Shown in pieces: positions 44,380-55,012 of a DNA stretch of 64,000 bases. The notes under the pieces are model-generated. The model worked only from the letters and a program-made list of their open reading frames with translations. It did not search any database and was not told the DNA's origin. The translations under genes and the position numbers were made by a program. How positions within the stretch are numbered: position 1 is the stretch's first letter; each line of letters starts with the position of its first letter. Source of the stretch: Caprella mutica (Eukaryota > Arthropoda > Malacostraca > Amphipoda > Caprellidae); NCBI GenBank assembly GCA_947561585.1, contig CANNZV010002308.1, positions 40,267 through 104,266 of the forward strand, read 5' to 3'.

Positions 44380-45427
44380 CAATACAAAACTCATATGTCA
44401 CTCCACCAACAAGCGGCACAGTCTATATGTAGACTCTATGTATAACCAACAAGCGGCACGTCTATATATAGACGCTTATCTGACTCCATGATTAAGTGGG
44501 GTAACTAAATAGTGTAGTTAAAATTGAAGACAGACAATAGCGGCGGTGACAATTTTTAGACGATTTTTATTTTTGTCGTCTTCCATTCACCTACTGCCGC
44601 TTGGAATGGGTTAAGTACAACTCGCTTTAACAAAAGTGGTACTTATTTCGAGTCATATTTTGAAATAAGAACCGTTCTTAGACATAGAAAATGGAGACAA
44701 TTTTTTGTGATTATATCACGGTAACTAAAAAAACATCAAAATTATAATCCAGATGAGGTTATTAGAAGCAATTGATTCAGAAATTCAACATCTCCCAATT
44801 TAGGATAAGTTCCGTGTAATAGCATATTCCATATTTTCCATAACTCTTGAAAATCTTTATATAATAATCATTATTTAACTTTTATTTCAATTGGTATCCA
44901 TGCTACCAATTCGAATAGAAGTTAAATTATAATAATTAAATTTTTTTTTCTGACGTGTCCGAAACTGTAGAACCAACCAATAATTTGGAACTTAGTACTC
45001 TACTACCAAAAATATTTCATAGAGCATAAAATTGCTGTTTGTTAAATGTAGCACAATAATTATAGAAATCTAAGTATCTATTAATTACTCACCTATACTG
45101 AGTGAGAGTTAAGCTATGGATGGATTTTAAAACATTTAATAAATGCACGACTTTAAACTTTTTCATCACAGTCACAAACAATGAAAGACTGTATATTATT
45201 ATTAATATGCTTATATACTTAGTACTCTAATAACTCTAAAACAAATTTTCTTTCTATAACTCATAGAAAATGAGGTAAATAATCAAGGAGTGACAATTAT
45301 AAATTTCTTGTGACTTTTATTAGCTTTAGTTACCGTTTGGTAACTAAACTGAGTCGTGATTTGGTAACTAAAGCGGGGGATGCCTGTATATGGTTTAACA
45401 AATATTTATTCGTTTACCATGTGAAAC
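44380..45427. other. AT-rich non-coding stretch with a possible small MITE
   Basis: CCAACAAGCGGCAC with GTCTATAT occurs twice near 44405 and 44447, and CTACTGCCGCTTGG near 44592 is its loose inverted counterpart, so a ~200-bp inverted-repeat element is possible. Nothing else is recognised. Confidence 0.4.
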
Positions 45428-46376
45428 ATTGTGTGGATGTGGTAGATAATCACCACATCTACCACATCCACACAGTGTAATGATTATCTACCACATCCAC
45501 ACAGTGTGGTGATTATCTACCACATCCACACAGTGTGGTGATTATCTACCACATCCACACAGTGTAATGATTATCTACCACATCTACTCAGTGTGGTGAT
45601 TATCTACCACATCCACACAGTGTGGTGATTATCTACCACATCCACACAGTGTGGTGATTATCTACCACATCCACACAGTGTGGTGATTATCTACCACATC
45701 CACACAGTGTGATGATTATCTACCACATCCACACAGTGTGGTGATTATCTACCACATCCACACAGTGTGGTGATTATCTACCACATCCACACAGTGTGGT
45801 GATTATCTAACACATCTACTCAGTGTGGTGATTATCTACCACATCCACACAGTGTGGTGATTATCTACCACATCCACACAGTGTGGTGATTATCTACCAC
45901 ATCCACACAGTGTGGTGATTATCTACCACATCCACACAGTGTGATGATTATCTACCACATCCACACAGTGTGGTGATTATCTACCACATCCACACAGTGT
46001 GGTGATTATCTACCACATCCACACAGTGTAATGATTATCTACCACATCCACACAGTGTGGTGATTATCTACCACATCCACACAGTGTGGTGATTATCTAC
46101 CACATCTACACAGTGTAATGATTATCTAATGCATCCACACAGTGTGGTGATTATCTACCACATCCACACAGTGTAATGATTATCTACCACATCCACACAG
46201 TGTGGTGATTATCTACCACATCCACACAGTGTGGTGATTATCTACCACATCTACACAGTGTAATGATTATCTAATGCATCCACACAGTGTGGTGATTATT
46301 TACTACATCCACATTCCACACAGTGTGGTGATTATTTACTACATCCACATTCCACACAGTGTGGTGATTATTCTGA
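45428..46376. repeat. 29-bp minisatellite, about 32 copies
   Basis: Unit TGATTATCTACCACATCCAC plus ACAGTGTGG, containing the odd palindrome CCACACAGTGTGG. Variants with GTGTAA, CATCTACTCA and TAATGCATC recur at intervals. The left edge holds one unit in reverse (TGTGTGGATGTGGTAGA, 45431-45447) facing a forward unit, giving a 17-bp perfect stem. Confidence 0.95.
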
Positions 46377-46583
46377 CGTCTCATGGCTGACAGTGACTTC
46401 TCAGTTTCATCTCCACTTCACTTATCAAACACTTAAATCTGCATCTTGCGACAGTGAAATATTGGCAACATCAGCAAATATCAGAGACGTTATGGCTTGC
46501 ATACATCTACCTAGAACCTACTGCATTATGCATGTAATGGTGCGTGTGATGGGCAATGGTTGGTGTAGCTCTTGCACCCACTG

Positions 46584-46960
46584 TCTGCATTATAGGTATG
46601 GATGTGATGCTCTCTGCATTACCTTTACTCTTCTGTCTGCATTATAGGTATGGATGTGATGCTCTCTGCATTACCTTTACTCTTCTGTCTGCATTATAGG
46701 TATGGATGTGATGCTCTCTGCATTACCTTTACTCTTCTATCTGCATTATAGGTATGGATGTGATGCTCTCTGCATTACCTTTACTCTTCTATCTGCATTA
46801 TAGGTATGGATGTGATGCTCTCTGCATTACCTTTACTCTTCTGTCTGCATTATAGGTATGGATGTGATGCTCTCTGCATTACCTTTACTCTTCTGTCTGC
46901 ATTATAGGTATGGATGTGATGCTCTCTGCATTACCTTTACCCTTCTGTCTACATTATAGG
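46584..46960. repeat. 52-bp minisatellite, about 7 copies
   Basis: Unit starts TCTGCATTATAGGTATGGAT and ends CATTACCTTTACTCTTCTG. Units are almost identical (TCTGTCTGC versus TCTATCTGC). The word CTGCATTA occurs twice in each unit, so the unit itself seems built from a shorter duplicated motif. Confidence 0.95.
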
Positions 46961-47834
46961 TATTACTATATTTTACGTCAGAATAGTCAAGTCGAATTAT
47001 TTTAATTTGGTTAAATCAAGCGTTCATAATAGAATATGGTTTCTATACCATTACCCCTATTATCTGAGGGTCAGTGAGTATGTTTTGCTATACCTAAATA
47101 TCGTGAAGAGCTACATAAGAGTTCAGGGCATTTTAGGCTTAAAATTTGCATCGTTAAATAATTCCTATAATTTAATGAGTTATTAGAATTTGAATATGGA
47201 ACTGAAATAAATTTTCAATACATTAATAGTGTTAATGATGTAGCAATAATTTTCTTACTTGCTCTGCAAATTATTATTAGAAACTGAAATTATATATTAA
47301 AACACGTACAGAGTATTGAAATGATTGTTCATGGAAACGGAAATTATTTCCAATTTTCTAGAGTTCCTTCAATACGTTTTCCAAGAACTTCTAAAGAGAT
47401 ATATAACCAATGTATTTAATTGTATGAGATCACATCCATTGATGTTTTTTAAAATGTAATGAAACTAATAAGAAAGTAAATATTGAACAGAAATAGATAT
47501 TCGAATAAAATAGTGATACCAATGAATACAGATGATCACCAAATTAAAATGTTGATTAATTGTAAAAATAAATCATTTTAATGAAATGAACAATATATTA
47601 TTGTTCATTAATATTTAAATGCTTCATTGCGACATAGACATTTTTTACTGTTTTCTCCTGAAGCCAATGAAGATGCACTGACATTCTTCATGAATGGTTA
47701 CCAAGACACAGCACAAATTTAGCCTTTCTTGGTCTCATATTAAAAAAAGAACATTCATAAATTCCCCTGAAATTAATTAATTTTCTCATGTCTGTCGCTC
47801 ATGAATCCTTTTTGCCAGGACTTTCTGGTGGCCT
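46961..47834. other. AT-rich non-coding stretch
   Basis: No gene, array or known element was found. Confidence 0.5.
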
Positions 47835-48557
47835 TTGTTGCCTGACAGAAAAACCTGGTGGATACTGTCAGAGATTATTGTACTGCTTTTCTGGTGGATA
47901 TACTGTCGGAGATTATTGTACTACCTTTCTGGTGGATACTGTCAGAACCTCTCTGGTGGTTATTGTCAGAGCCTTTCTGGTGGATACTGTCAGAACCTCT
48001 CTGGTGGTTATTGTCAGAGCCTTTCTGGTGGATACTGTCAGAGCCTCTCTGGTGGTTATTGTCAGAGCCTTTCTGGTGGATACTGTCAGAGCCTTTTTGG
48101 TGGATACTGTCAGAGCCTTTCTGGTGGATACTGTCAGAGCCTTTCTGGTGGATACTGTCAGAGCCTCTCTGGTGGTTATTGTCAGAGCCTTTCTGGTGGA
48201 TACTGTCAGAGCCTTTTTGGTGGATACTGTCAGAGCCTTTCTGGTGGATACTGTCAGAGCCTTTCTGGTGGATACTGTCAGAGCCTTTCTGGTGGATACT
48301 GTCAGAGCCTCTCTGGTGGATACTGTCAGAGCCTCTCTGGTGGATACTGTCAGAGCCTCTCTGGTGGATACTGTCAGAGCCTCTCTGGTGGATACTGTCA
48401 GAGCCTTTCTGGTGGATACTGTCAGAGCTTTTCTGGTGGATACTGTCAGAGCCTTTCTGGTGGATACTGTCAGAGCCTTTCTGGTGGATACTGTCAGGCA
48501 TTATTGTACCTCTTGATTGGCAGTTCAACTTGTCAGACACTCTATGTATTCTGCTAA
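47835..48557 (+). repeat. 24-bp minisatellite with a 240-codon open frame
   Basis: About 27 units of TTTCTGGTGGATACTGTCAG plus AGCC, from about 47852 to 48497. All three plus frames and one minus frame are open because the unit contains no stop. In the frame starting 47835 the unit reads SLSGGYCQ, and the commonest variants (GGATAC/GGTTAT, CTT/CTC) are silent there while changing residues in the other frames. Three rarer variants (Ser to Asn, Ser to Phe, Leu to Phe) are not silent. The frame has no signal peptide, known domain or credible splice context that I can see. The safest call is a minisatellite; a repetitive protein cannot be excluded. Confidence 0.8.
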
Positions 48558-48621
48558 AAATGCTACCTAACTAATTTATGATGCACCATAAAAGATAATG
48601 CCTCTTGTTATAATACTTAGG

Positions 48622-48686
48622 ACAGACCATAAGAGACCCTCTCAGACCATAAGAGACCCTCTAAGACCATAAGAGACCCTCTGTTA
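48622..48686. repeat. 20-bp tandem repeat, three copies
   Basis: CAGACCATAAGAGACCCTCT repeated three times with one base change (CTAAGACC). A 15-G run lies at 48742-48756. Confidence 0.9.
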
Positions 48687-48977
48687 CCTAATCACTTACG
48701 CACTTCCTTGATTTAGTCCTTTGGGATGTGGTGGGACGAGAGGGGGGGGGGGGGGGCGTAAGGTCGACTGTGCCTTTGTTGTCGTTCATCTAAATGCAAA
48801 TGATGAGGTTAGTAAAGTTCGAGAGCGAGATGATGCAAAGAGACAGAGCGAGACATGTGGCGCACCTTTGTGACGAGGGATGGAGTAATTATTGTTACAG
48901 AGATAACAAACTTAGGGGTAAATGGAACAGGTGAAGAATTAGAGACATCTGTCGTAAAAAAAGTTAGAGACAACTAG

Positions 48978-49422
48978 CTGACGGGCACTAGTAGAGCGTA
49001 TACCTTCGCCGCCGTTTATATAAGATTTTTTATATATGATTTTGCCTTGAGCAATAAATGACTGGGACCTGAACTTTTCTAATCAAATGGTTCCTGGATA
49101 ATGACCAATTTGGTTAAATGAATAACTTTAAATGACCTTGACCTTGACCTTGACCTTTACCTTTGATCTGATCACTCCTAAAATATAATGAATTGATTCC
49201 TGGATAAGGACCAATCCTCCCACCAAATTCCAGGCAATTTGGTTGAATTTTTTTGAGTTAGAAATGACCTTGACCTTTGACATGATTGCTCCCAAAATAT
49301 TAAGAAATGGTTCCTGGATTTCAGGCAATTTGAGTGATTACTTTTTAAGTTATGCAAATAACAAGATTATAAATAAATAAATACAACTTAAAACACCACC
49401 TTTCGTAGTTTGCGAAGGTAAT
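48978..49422 (+). mobile_element. MITE/SINE-like repeat V, copy 2
   Basis: Shares start (GGGCACTAGTAGAGCGTATA, CCTTCGCC) and end (TTTGCGAAGGTAA) with copy 1. It contains four overlapping TGACCT words at 49136-49160, that is, repeated extended half-sites TCAAGGTCA on the other strand. It sits between degenerate units of the 25-bp repeat (GTTAGAGACAACT on the left, ATTAGAGACACTAA on the right). Confidence 0.75.
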
Positions 49423-50395
49423 TAGAGACACTAATGTTGTGACATTTTAACTCATGACATAAACTAGCCTTTCATATTTCATTGATTAATTTATTTGTTA
49501 AAAAAATATATATTCTTTACATCAGAGGAAATCCCATCAGGAACTGGGAGTGATTAATTAATATTTAATTAGTATTTTTCATTTAATTCAATCAGTTCCT
49601 TCTTCCTATATTAAATTTTACTCTATTTCAATAATAATTGTATGTGCTTTCTTTTTATCATTCTTTAATTATATGTTCTCTTTCATTTCTTTGTCTATTT
49701 GAAAATGAAATATTAATTTATTTCATATACTGTTTATGATTATCTGACATTAAATATGAATTGCAATGTTAAATTGGTTCAAAAATGAATTTATATATTT
49801 TTTTACCGAAACAATTGCAATTTTTAAACCTTAATGTTAAATTAGGAAAATTTCTATGAAATTTAATTCTATTTAACAATGCCTATTTTTTCTATTGAAA
49901 ACTATAGCTCTCTTTCAATTATTATCTCATTGGTTATACATATACAGGTTGGTAAGTCACGATGTATCCACCCTTCTGTTCGTCCTGTAGTCTGCAACAT
50001 TCCTTATAAGAAAAAAAGAAGAACATTTTGTTTCAACTGATTACTTTCTTAATATATTTTGAACAAATAGAATTGTAAAGTAAAAGAGCATTAATCAATT
50101 CATTTATGGTCCCTAAAATAACACAAAAATAAAACATAAATTCTCAAAGTTTACCCGCTAAATCACCAGGTTCACATTTTCATTTAAACCAAATTTGTTA
50201 CCTCGATTTATCAACCATCTCTATTTATCCAGTGCCATCACAAACTCAACATTGGTTCTCCATCCGGTTACGCGTTATTTATTGACGCGGTCTATGGTTT
50301 AACTCTGAAATTTCAATTCACTAATTAGACATCGAAAGGGAAAAAAAAGAACGCATGTGGACGCGTTAAGTGACAGGAAGCCAATAGTTCTAGAA
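49423..50395. other. AT-rich non-coding stretch
   Basis: No gene or array is visible apart from one degenerate 25-bp unit at the left edge. Confidence 0.5.
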
Positions 50396-50536
50396 CAGGG
50401 GTCCCAAAGTTTTTGCCCCGGCAAACCCTTTATAGGATATTTCTTAAAAGACTGTAATTTTCCTTTAAAAAAGATAAAAAGAATGAGAATATTATCGACC
50501 CCAGGGGATTGATATCGACCACTTTAGAGACCCCTG
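50396..50536. mobile_element. 141-bp hAT-like MITE
   Basis: The ends are CAGGGGTCCCAAAGT and, inverted, ACAGGGGTCTCTAAAGT, resembling the CAGNGGTTCTCAA type of hAT termini. Flanking octamers TTCTAGAA (50388-50395) and TTTTAGAG (50537-50544) agree at six of eight positions, fitting an old 8-bp target duplication. Confidence 0.7.
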
Positions 50537-50678
50537 TTTTAGAGGGTTGTGAGGGGTCCGTCACCCACACGGGGTGTAGGGGTGGTTAAAAGTGTACCCT
50601 CATCCTACATTCAGTTACAGAAAAACACTACCTATGTATTATGCATACATATATGATATGAGCTAAAGAGTTGTATCA

Positions 50679-52184
50679 TCTGTCATAGAGACAATTAGAG
50701 ACACCTGTCATAGAGACAATTAGAGACACCTGTCATAGAGACAATTAGAGACACCTGTCATAGAGACAATTAGAGACACCTGTCATAGAGACAATTAGAG
50801 ACACCTGTCATAGAGACAATAAGAGACACCTGTCATAGAGACAATAAGAGACACCTGTCATAGAGACAATAAGAGACACCTGTCATAGAGACAATTAGAG
50901 ACACCTGTTAGATAGACAATTAGAGACACCTGTCATAGAGACAATTAGAGACACCTGTCATAGAGACAATTAGAGACACCTGTCAGAGAGACAATTAGAG
51001 ACACCTGTCATAGAGACAATTAGAGACACCTGTCATAGAGACAATTAGAGACACATGTCATAGAGACAATTAGAGACACCTGTCATAGAGACAATAAGAG
51101 ACACCTGTCATAGAGACAATTAGAGACACCTGTCATAGAGACAATAAGAGACACCTGTCATAGAGACAATAAGAGACACCTGTCATAGAGACAATAAGAG
51201 ACACCTGTCATAGAGACAATTAGAGACACCTGTTAGATAGACAATTAGAGACACCTGTCATAGAGACAATTAGAGACACCTGTCATAGAGACAATTAGAG
51301 ACACCTGTCATAAAGACAATAAGAGACACCTGTCATAGAGACAATTAGAGACACCTGTCATAGAGACAATTAGAGACACCTGTCATAGAGACAATAAGAG
51401 ACACCTGTCATAGAGACAATTAGAGACACCTGTCAGAGAGACAATTAGAGACACCTGTCATAGAGACAATTAGAGACACCTGTCATAGAGACAATAAGAG
51501 ACACCTGTCATAGAGACAATAAGAGACACCTGTCATAGAGACAATTAGAGACACCTGTCAGAGAGACAATTAGAGACACCTGTCATAGAGACAATTAGAG
51601 ACACCTGTCATAGAGACAATTAGAGACACCTGTCATAGAGACAATAAGAGACACCTGTCAGAGAGACAATTAGAGACACCTGTCATAGAGACAATTAGAG
51701 ACACCTGTCATAGAGACAATTAGAGACACCTGCCATAGAGACAATTAGAGACACCTGTCATAGAGACAATAAGAGACACCTGTCATATAGAGACAATAAG
51801 AGACACCTGTCACAGAGACAATAAGAGACACCTGTCATAGAGACAATAAGAGACACCTGTCAGAGAGACAATTAGAGACTTCTGACATAGAGACAATAAG
51901 AGAAACCTGTCATAGAGACAATTAGAGACACCTGTCATAGAGACAATTAGAGACACCTGTCATAGAGACAATTAGAGACACCTGTCATAGAGACAATAAG
52001 AGACACCTGTCATAGAGACAATTAGAGACACCTGTCATAGAGACAATTAGAGACACCTGTCATAGAGACAATTAGAGACACCTGTCATAGAGATAGTTAG
52101 AGACACCTGTCATAGAGACAATTAGAGACACCTGTCATAGAGACAATTAGAGACCCCTGTCATAGAGACAATTAGAGACACCTG
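50679..52184. repeat. 25-bp minisatellite, about 60 copies
   Basis: Unit AGAGACAATTAGAGACACCT plus GTCAT. The main variants are CAATAAGAG, GTCAGAG, GTTAGATAG and GTCATATAG; they recur in similar order several times (for example GTTAGATAG near 50908 and 51232), indicating block duplication. The unit itself contains AGAGACA twice. Confidence 0.96.
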
Positions 52185-53795
52185 AATAGTTTTTCCAAGC
52201 TAATTAAATAGTCACGTGTCTTTTTATTTTCAAATCCAAAGAAAAAGAGGAGATCGTTCATTAAAAAGATATTTTAAACAATAGAGAGAATCTTTTATTC
52301 ATACAAACAATTCTTCAGGAAATAGTGAATATATTAAATCTATCCATTAACAATATTGAGAGTAATAAATTGATAAAGAATTTGTTCGTCTGACAGAAAG
52401 AACATAATTAAATACATGATTAAATTACTGCAATGATAATTTCAGTTTATTTCTGAATTATAAGATTGCATAGATTGAAATTGTCAGCGATTTGTAAATT
52501 GAAAAAAAATGTATTTTTGAGCCTAGTTGTTAAGATGCAAAGATTTCTGAAGTAGAAACAATTGCCATGGTAGTGGAATGGAAAGGCTTTTAGAGCAAAT
52601 GGGAAAGAGATCAGACCTGTGATCCGCCTTTTGTCCGCTAGATGGCACTCGAGCATGCAGTTATTGGCGCGTATTTGATGGCAACCAAAACGAAAGGGAG
52701 ATTGCGCCGGGATTTAGGGTATTGAGCAGTTAACAGAAACTTAAAGCATGGATTATAGTGCAACAGATGCGACTCGATTGTTTCTGTGAATGGACGAGGA
52801 CTTCTATTGCGAGTGCTTCCAATTCCTTTGCACACAAAGAGTCTTCTTGCAGTAATTTGAAGGTGCCAGAATTCACACCGTGACCTAAAGCTTACATTGG
52901 CAACAGTAATATCGGCTCACACATACCTACCTACTCAGTCCGATATTTTTAATTTAAGGCCATTGAAATGATTTCTGAGAGCGTCGCCATTTGAAATGAA
53001 TGATTGCTTAGCTAAGTGGTCGTCAGCGGACGCTGAGGCAATTCATTGCAAGAGGAAATATCATTTTCAATCACAACACGTACGTCTCATTTAGCAAGAA
53101 GGTGTGAAGGATTCTAATGAAATCATCTCCCACTAAGGAAATTATTTAATTGAAGTGATACTTAGGAAAAGAAGAGAACTGAGGTTATTTATGAAGAACA
53201 ATCTGAGTATGTGCTCACTGGTCATATTTCACAGGCTCTCCACAATGGAGTATCGAGTTTATTACAGGAAAACTGGCTAGGGCTGCAAACAATGGCTAGC
53301 TGTGACATGCAATTCATTACCTTTGAAAGATGAAACATCACTCAGGGAAAACGAAGATACAGTCACTCTCAGCTTGAGGAAGTACAGTTTCTTTCAAAGG
53401 CCTTTTCTTGTGCGTTATAGGTAGGTATTGGTAGCTTTCCAGGAAACAACTCTCCGTCGATTGCGGTAGGAAGAGAGTTCATTTATAATTTAGGAGAAGC
53501 TTGGAATATTTCCTCGATGCTGTGATGGTGGCAGAGTAAACAAAATTTCGTGAACGACAAGTCTGCCTATCGCCATTCAGAATGATGAGTTTAGGTATCA
53601 AAACATGGGCAAGAAAACAAACCGTACCTAGATAGGTACTGTGACAAACGATCTGAACAAGCGGAGAACAACTTTACATTGCTATTTACGAAGTAATGTT
53701 TAACTGAATTTACAATGAAAACTAACGTATATTGATTAATTACTTAGGCATAAATTTATGATTAAAAAGTAGTACACTTATTTCTATTTTATTTT
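52185..53795. other. Low-repeat stretch with a CTCF-like site
   Basis: The longest segment with no array or recognisable transposon in this half of the window, and somewhat less AT-rich at 52600-53650. CCGCTAGATGGCAC at 52635-52648 matches the animal CTCF core consensus at 13 of 14 positions. Two short minus-strand open frames (52447-52835) show no domain. If the window holds host regulatory DNA, this is a likely place. Confidence 0.4.
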
Positions 53796-53985
53796 GCAAA
53801 TTGCGGAAGGTTATATTTTAGGCAGCATTTATTTATTTATTTGTCATCTTGTTATTCGCATAACTCAAAAGTATTCTACCAAATTGCCTGAAATTTGGTG
53901 GGACGATTGGTCATTATCCAGGAACCATTTGGTTATATTTTAGGTAGGAGCGATCAGGTCAAAGGTCAAGGTTACGAAAAGGACA
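53796..53985 (-). mobile_element. MITE/SINE-like repeat V, copy 3, truncated
   Basis: Inverted relative to copies 1 and 2: AAATTGCGGAAGGTTAT, then ATTTATTTATTTGTC, TTATTCGCATAACTCAAAAG, GGTGGGACGATTGGTCATTA and AGGTCAAAGGTCAAGGTTA. The end with the CACTCGGTAGAG word is missing. A perfect direct repeat AGGTCAAAGGTCA lies at 53956-53968. Confidence 0.8.
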
Positions 53986-54029
53986 AAAAGAAACTAAGAC
54001 GGAATTATATTATTTCAGTTTATATGAAA

Positions 54030-54735
54030 CAAATTGACCGCATCTTTCCAATTTGATGACCCCCACCAAACTTTATTAGAATTAATTCTTTCTTATGTAA
54101 TTTTGTTCATAGAATACGAAAATCAAAACAGTTTTTTGTAGAAACTAATAGTTTTTGAGATATGAGAGTTTGAAGTTATTTATTCCCTATGTATTACTGA
54201 AAGATTGAGAACTTTGAAAAAATTCGTGTTTCACGCTTTGTGGCCAAACAATAGCCGTAATGTAGTTTGTTGTATCTGCAAGTTTGTTGTACTGCACACT
54301 TCATGATTGATTATTGACCTGGCAGGGGAGTATGGGGGCACGTCCCCCATTACACATATATCAGCATTGAAGTAATAAATGGAAAATATCAACTGGAAAT
54401 ATTCGATATATGTATTTCAGGGGCCGTGCAGCCTCCCGAGCCCCCCTGCCAGGTCACTAATCAATCATGAAGTGTGCAGTACAACAAACTAGCGGATACA
54501 ACAAATTACACTACAGTTTCATGTAAAAAATATATAATCTTTAAGTAATTTCAATGAAAACACGAGTTTTTTCAAAGTTCTCAATCCTTCAGTAATACAT
54601 ACGAAATAAATAGCTTTAATCCCTCATATCTCAAAAAGTATTAGTTTCTACAAAAAACGGTTATGATTTTGGACTCTATGGAAAAAAATACATAAAGAAA
54701 ATTATATTAAATTTGGTGGCGGTCATCAAATGGAA
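54030..54735. mobile_element. Foldback element with arms of about 300 bp
   Basis: The left arm (54030-54340) and right arm (54420-54735) are inverted and alignable along their length; shared words include TTGTTGTACTGCACACTTCA, TGATTGATTA, GTAGAAACTAATA and TATTACTGAA. The ~80-bp centre contains GGGGGCACGTCCCCC. The arms differ at scattered positions, so the palindrome is not recent. No coding sequence was found. Confidence 0.85.
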
Positions 54736-55012
54736 AAGATCCAAAAGACTAAATTACTTGTATTATCTATATATAAGCTAAAAATATTATTAAGTATATA
54801 ATTTGTTCTTAAATTAAGTAAAGATTCATATTTCCTTGATATTTACTATACAATATTTATATTATTCAAAGTAATGTCAACTATCTCAGCAGAATATTTA
54901 AATTACAAAACAATGAAACAAACGGAGACCTCAAAAATACACACTAAATAACCGTGAAAATAGGTTTTATCGATGGGAAAAATAGGGATTTGCTTAATAC
55001 CTTGTTTTAGAA

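Noticed and set aside
45428..46376. CRISPR-like array with a palindromic repeat
   Set aside because: The 29-bp unit contains a palindrome but there are no spacers; it is a plain minisatellite.
46393..46647. 84-codon open frame upstream of the 52-bp array
   Set aside because: It runs into the repeat, has no domain and no supporting gene context.
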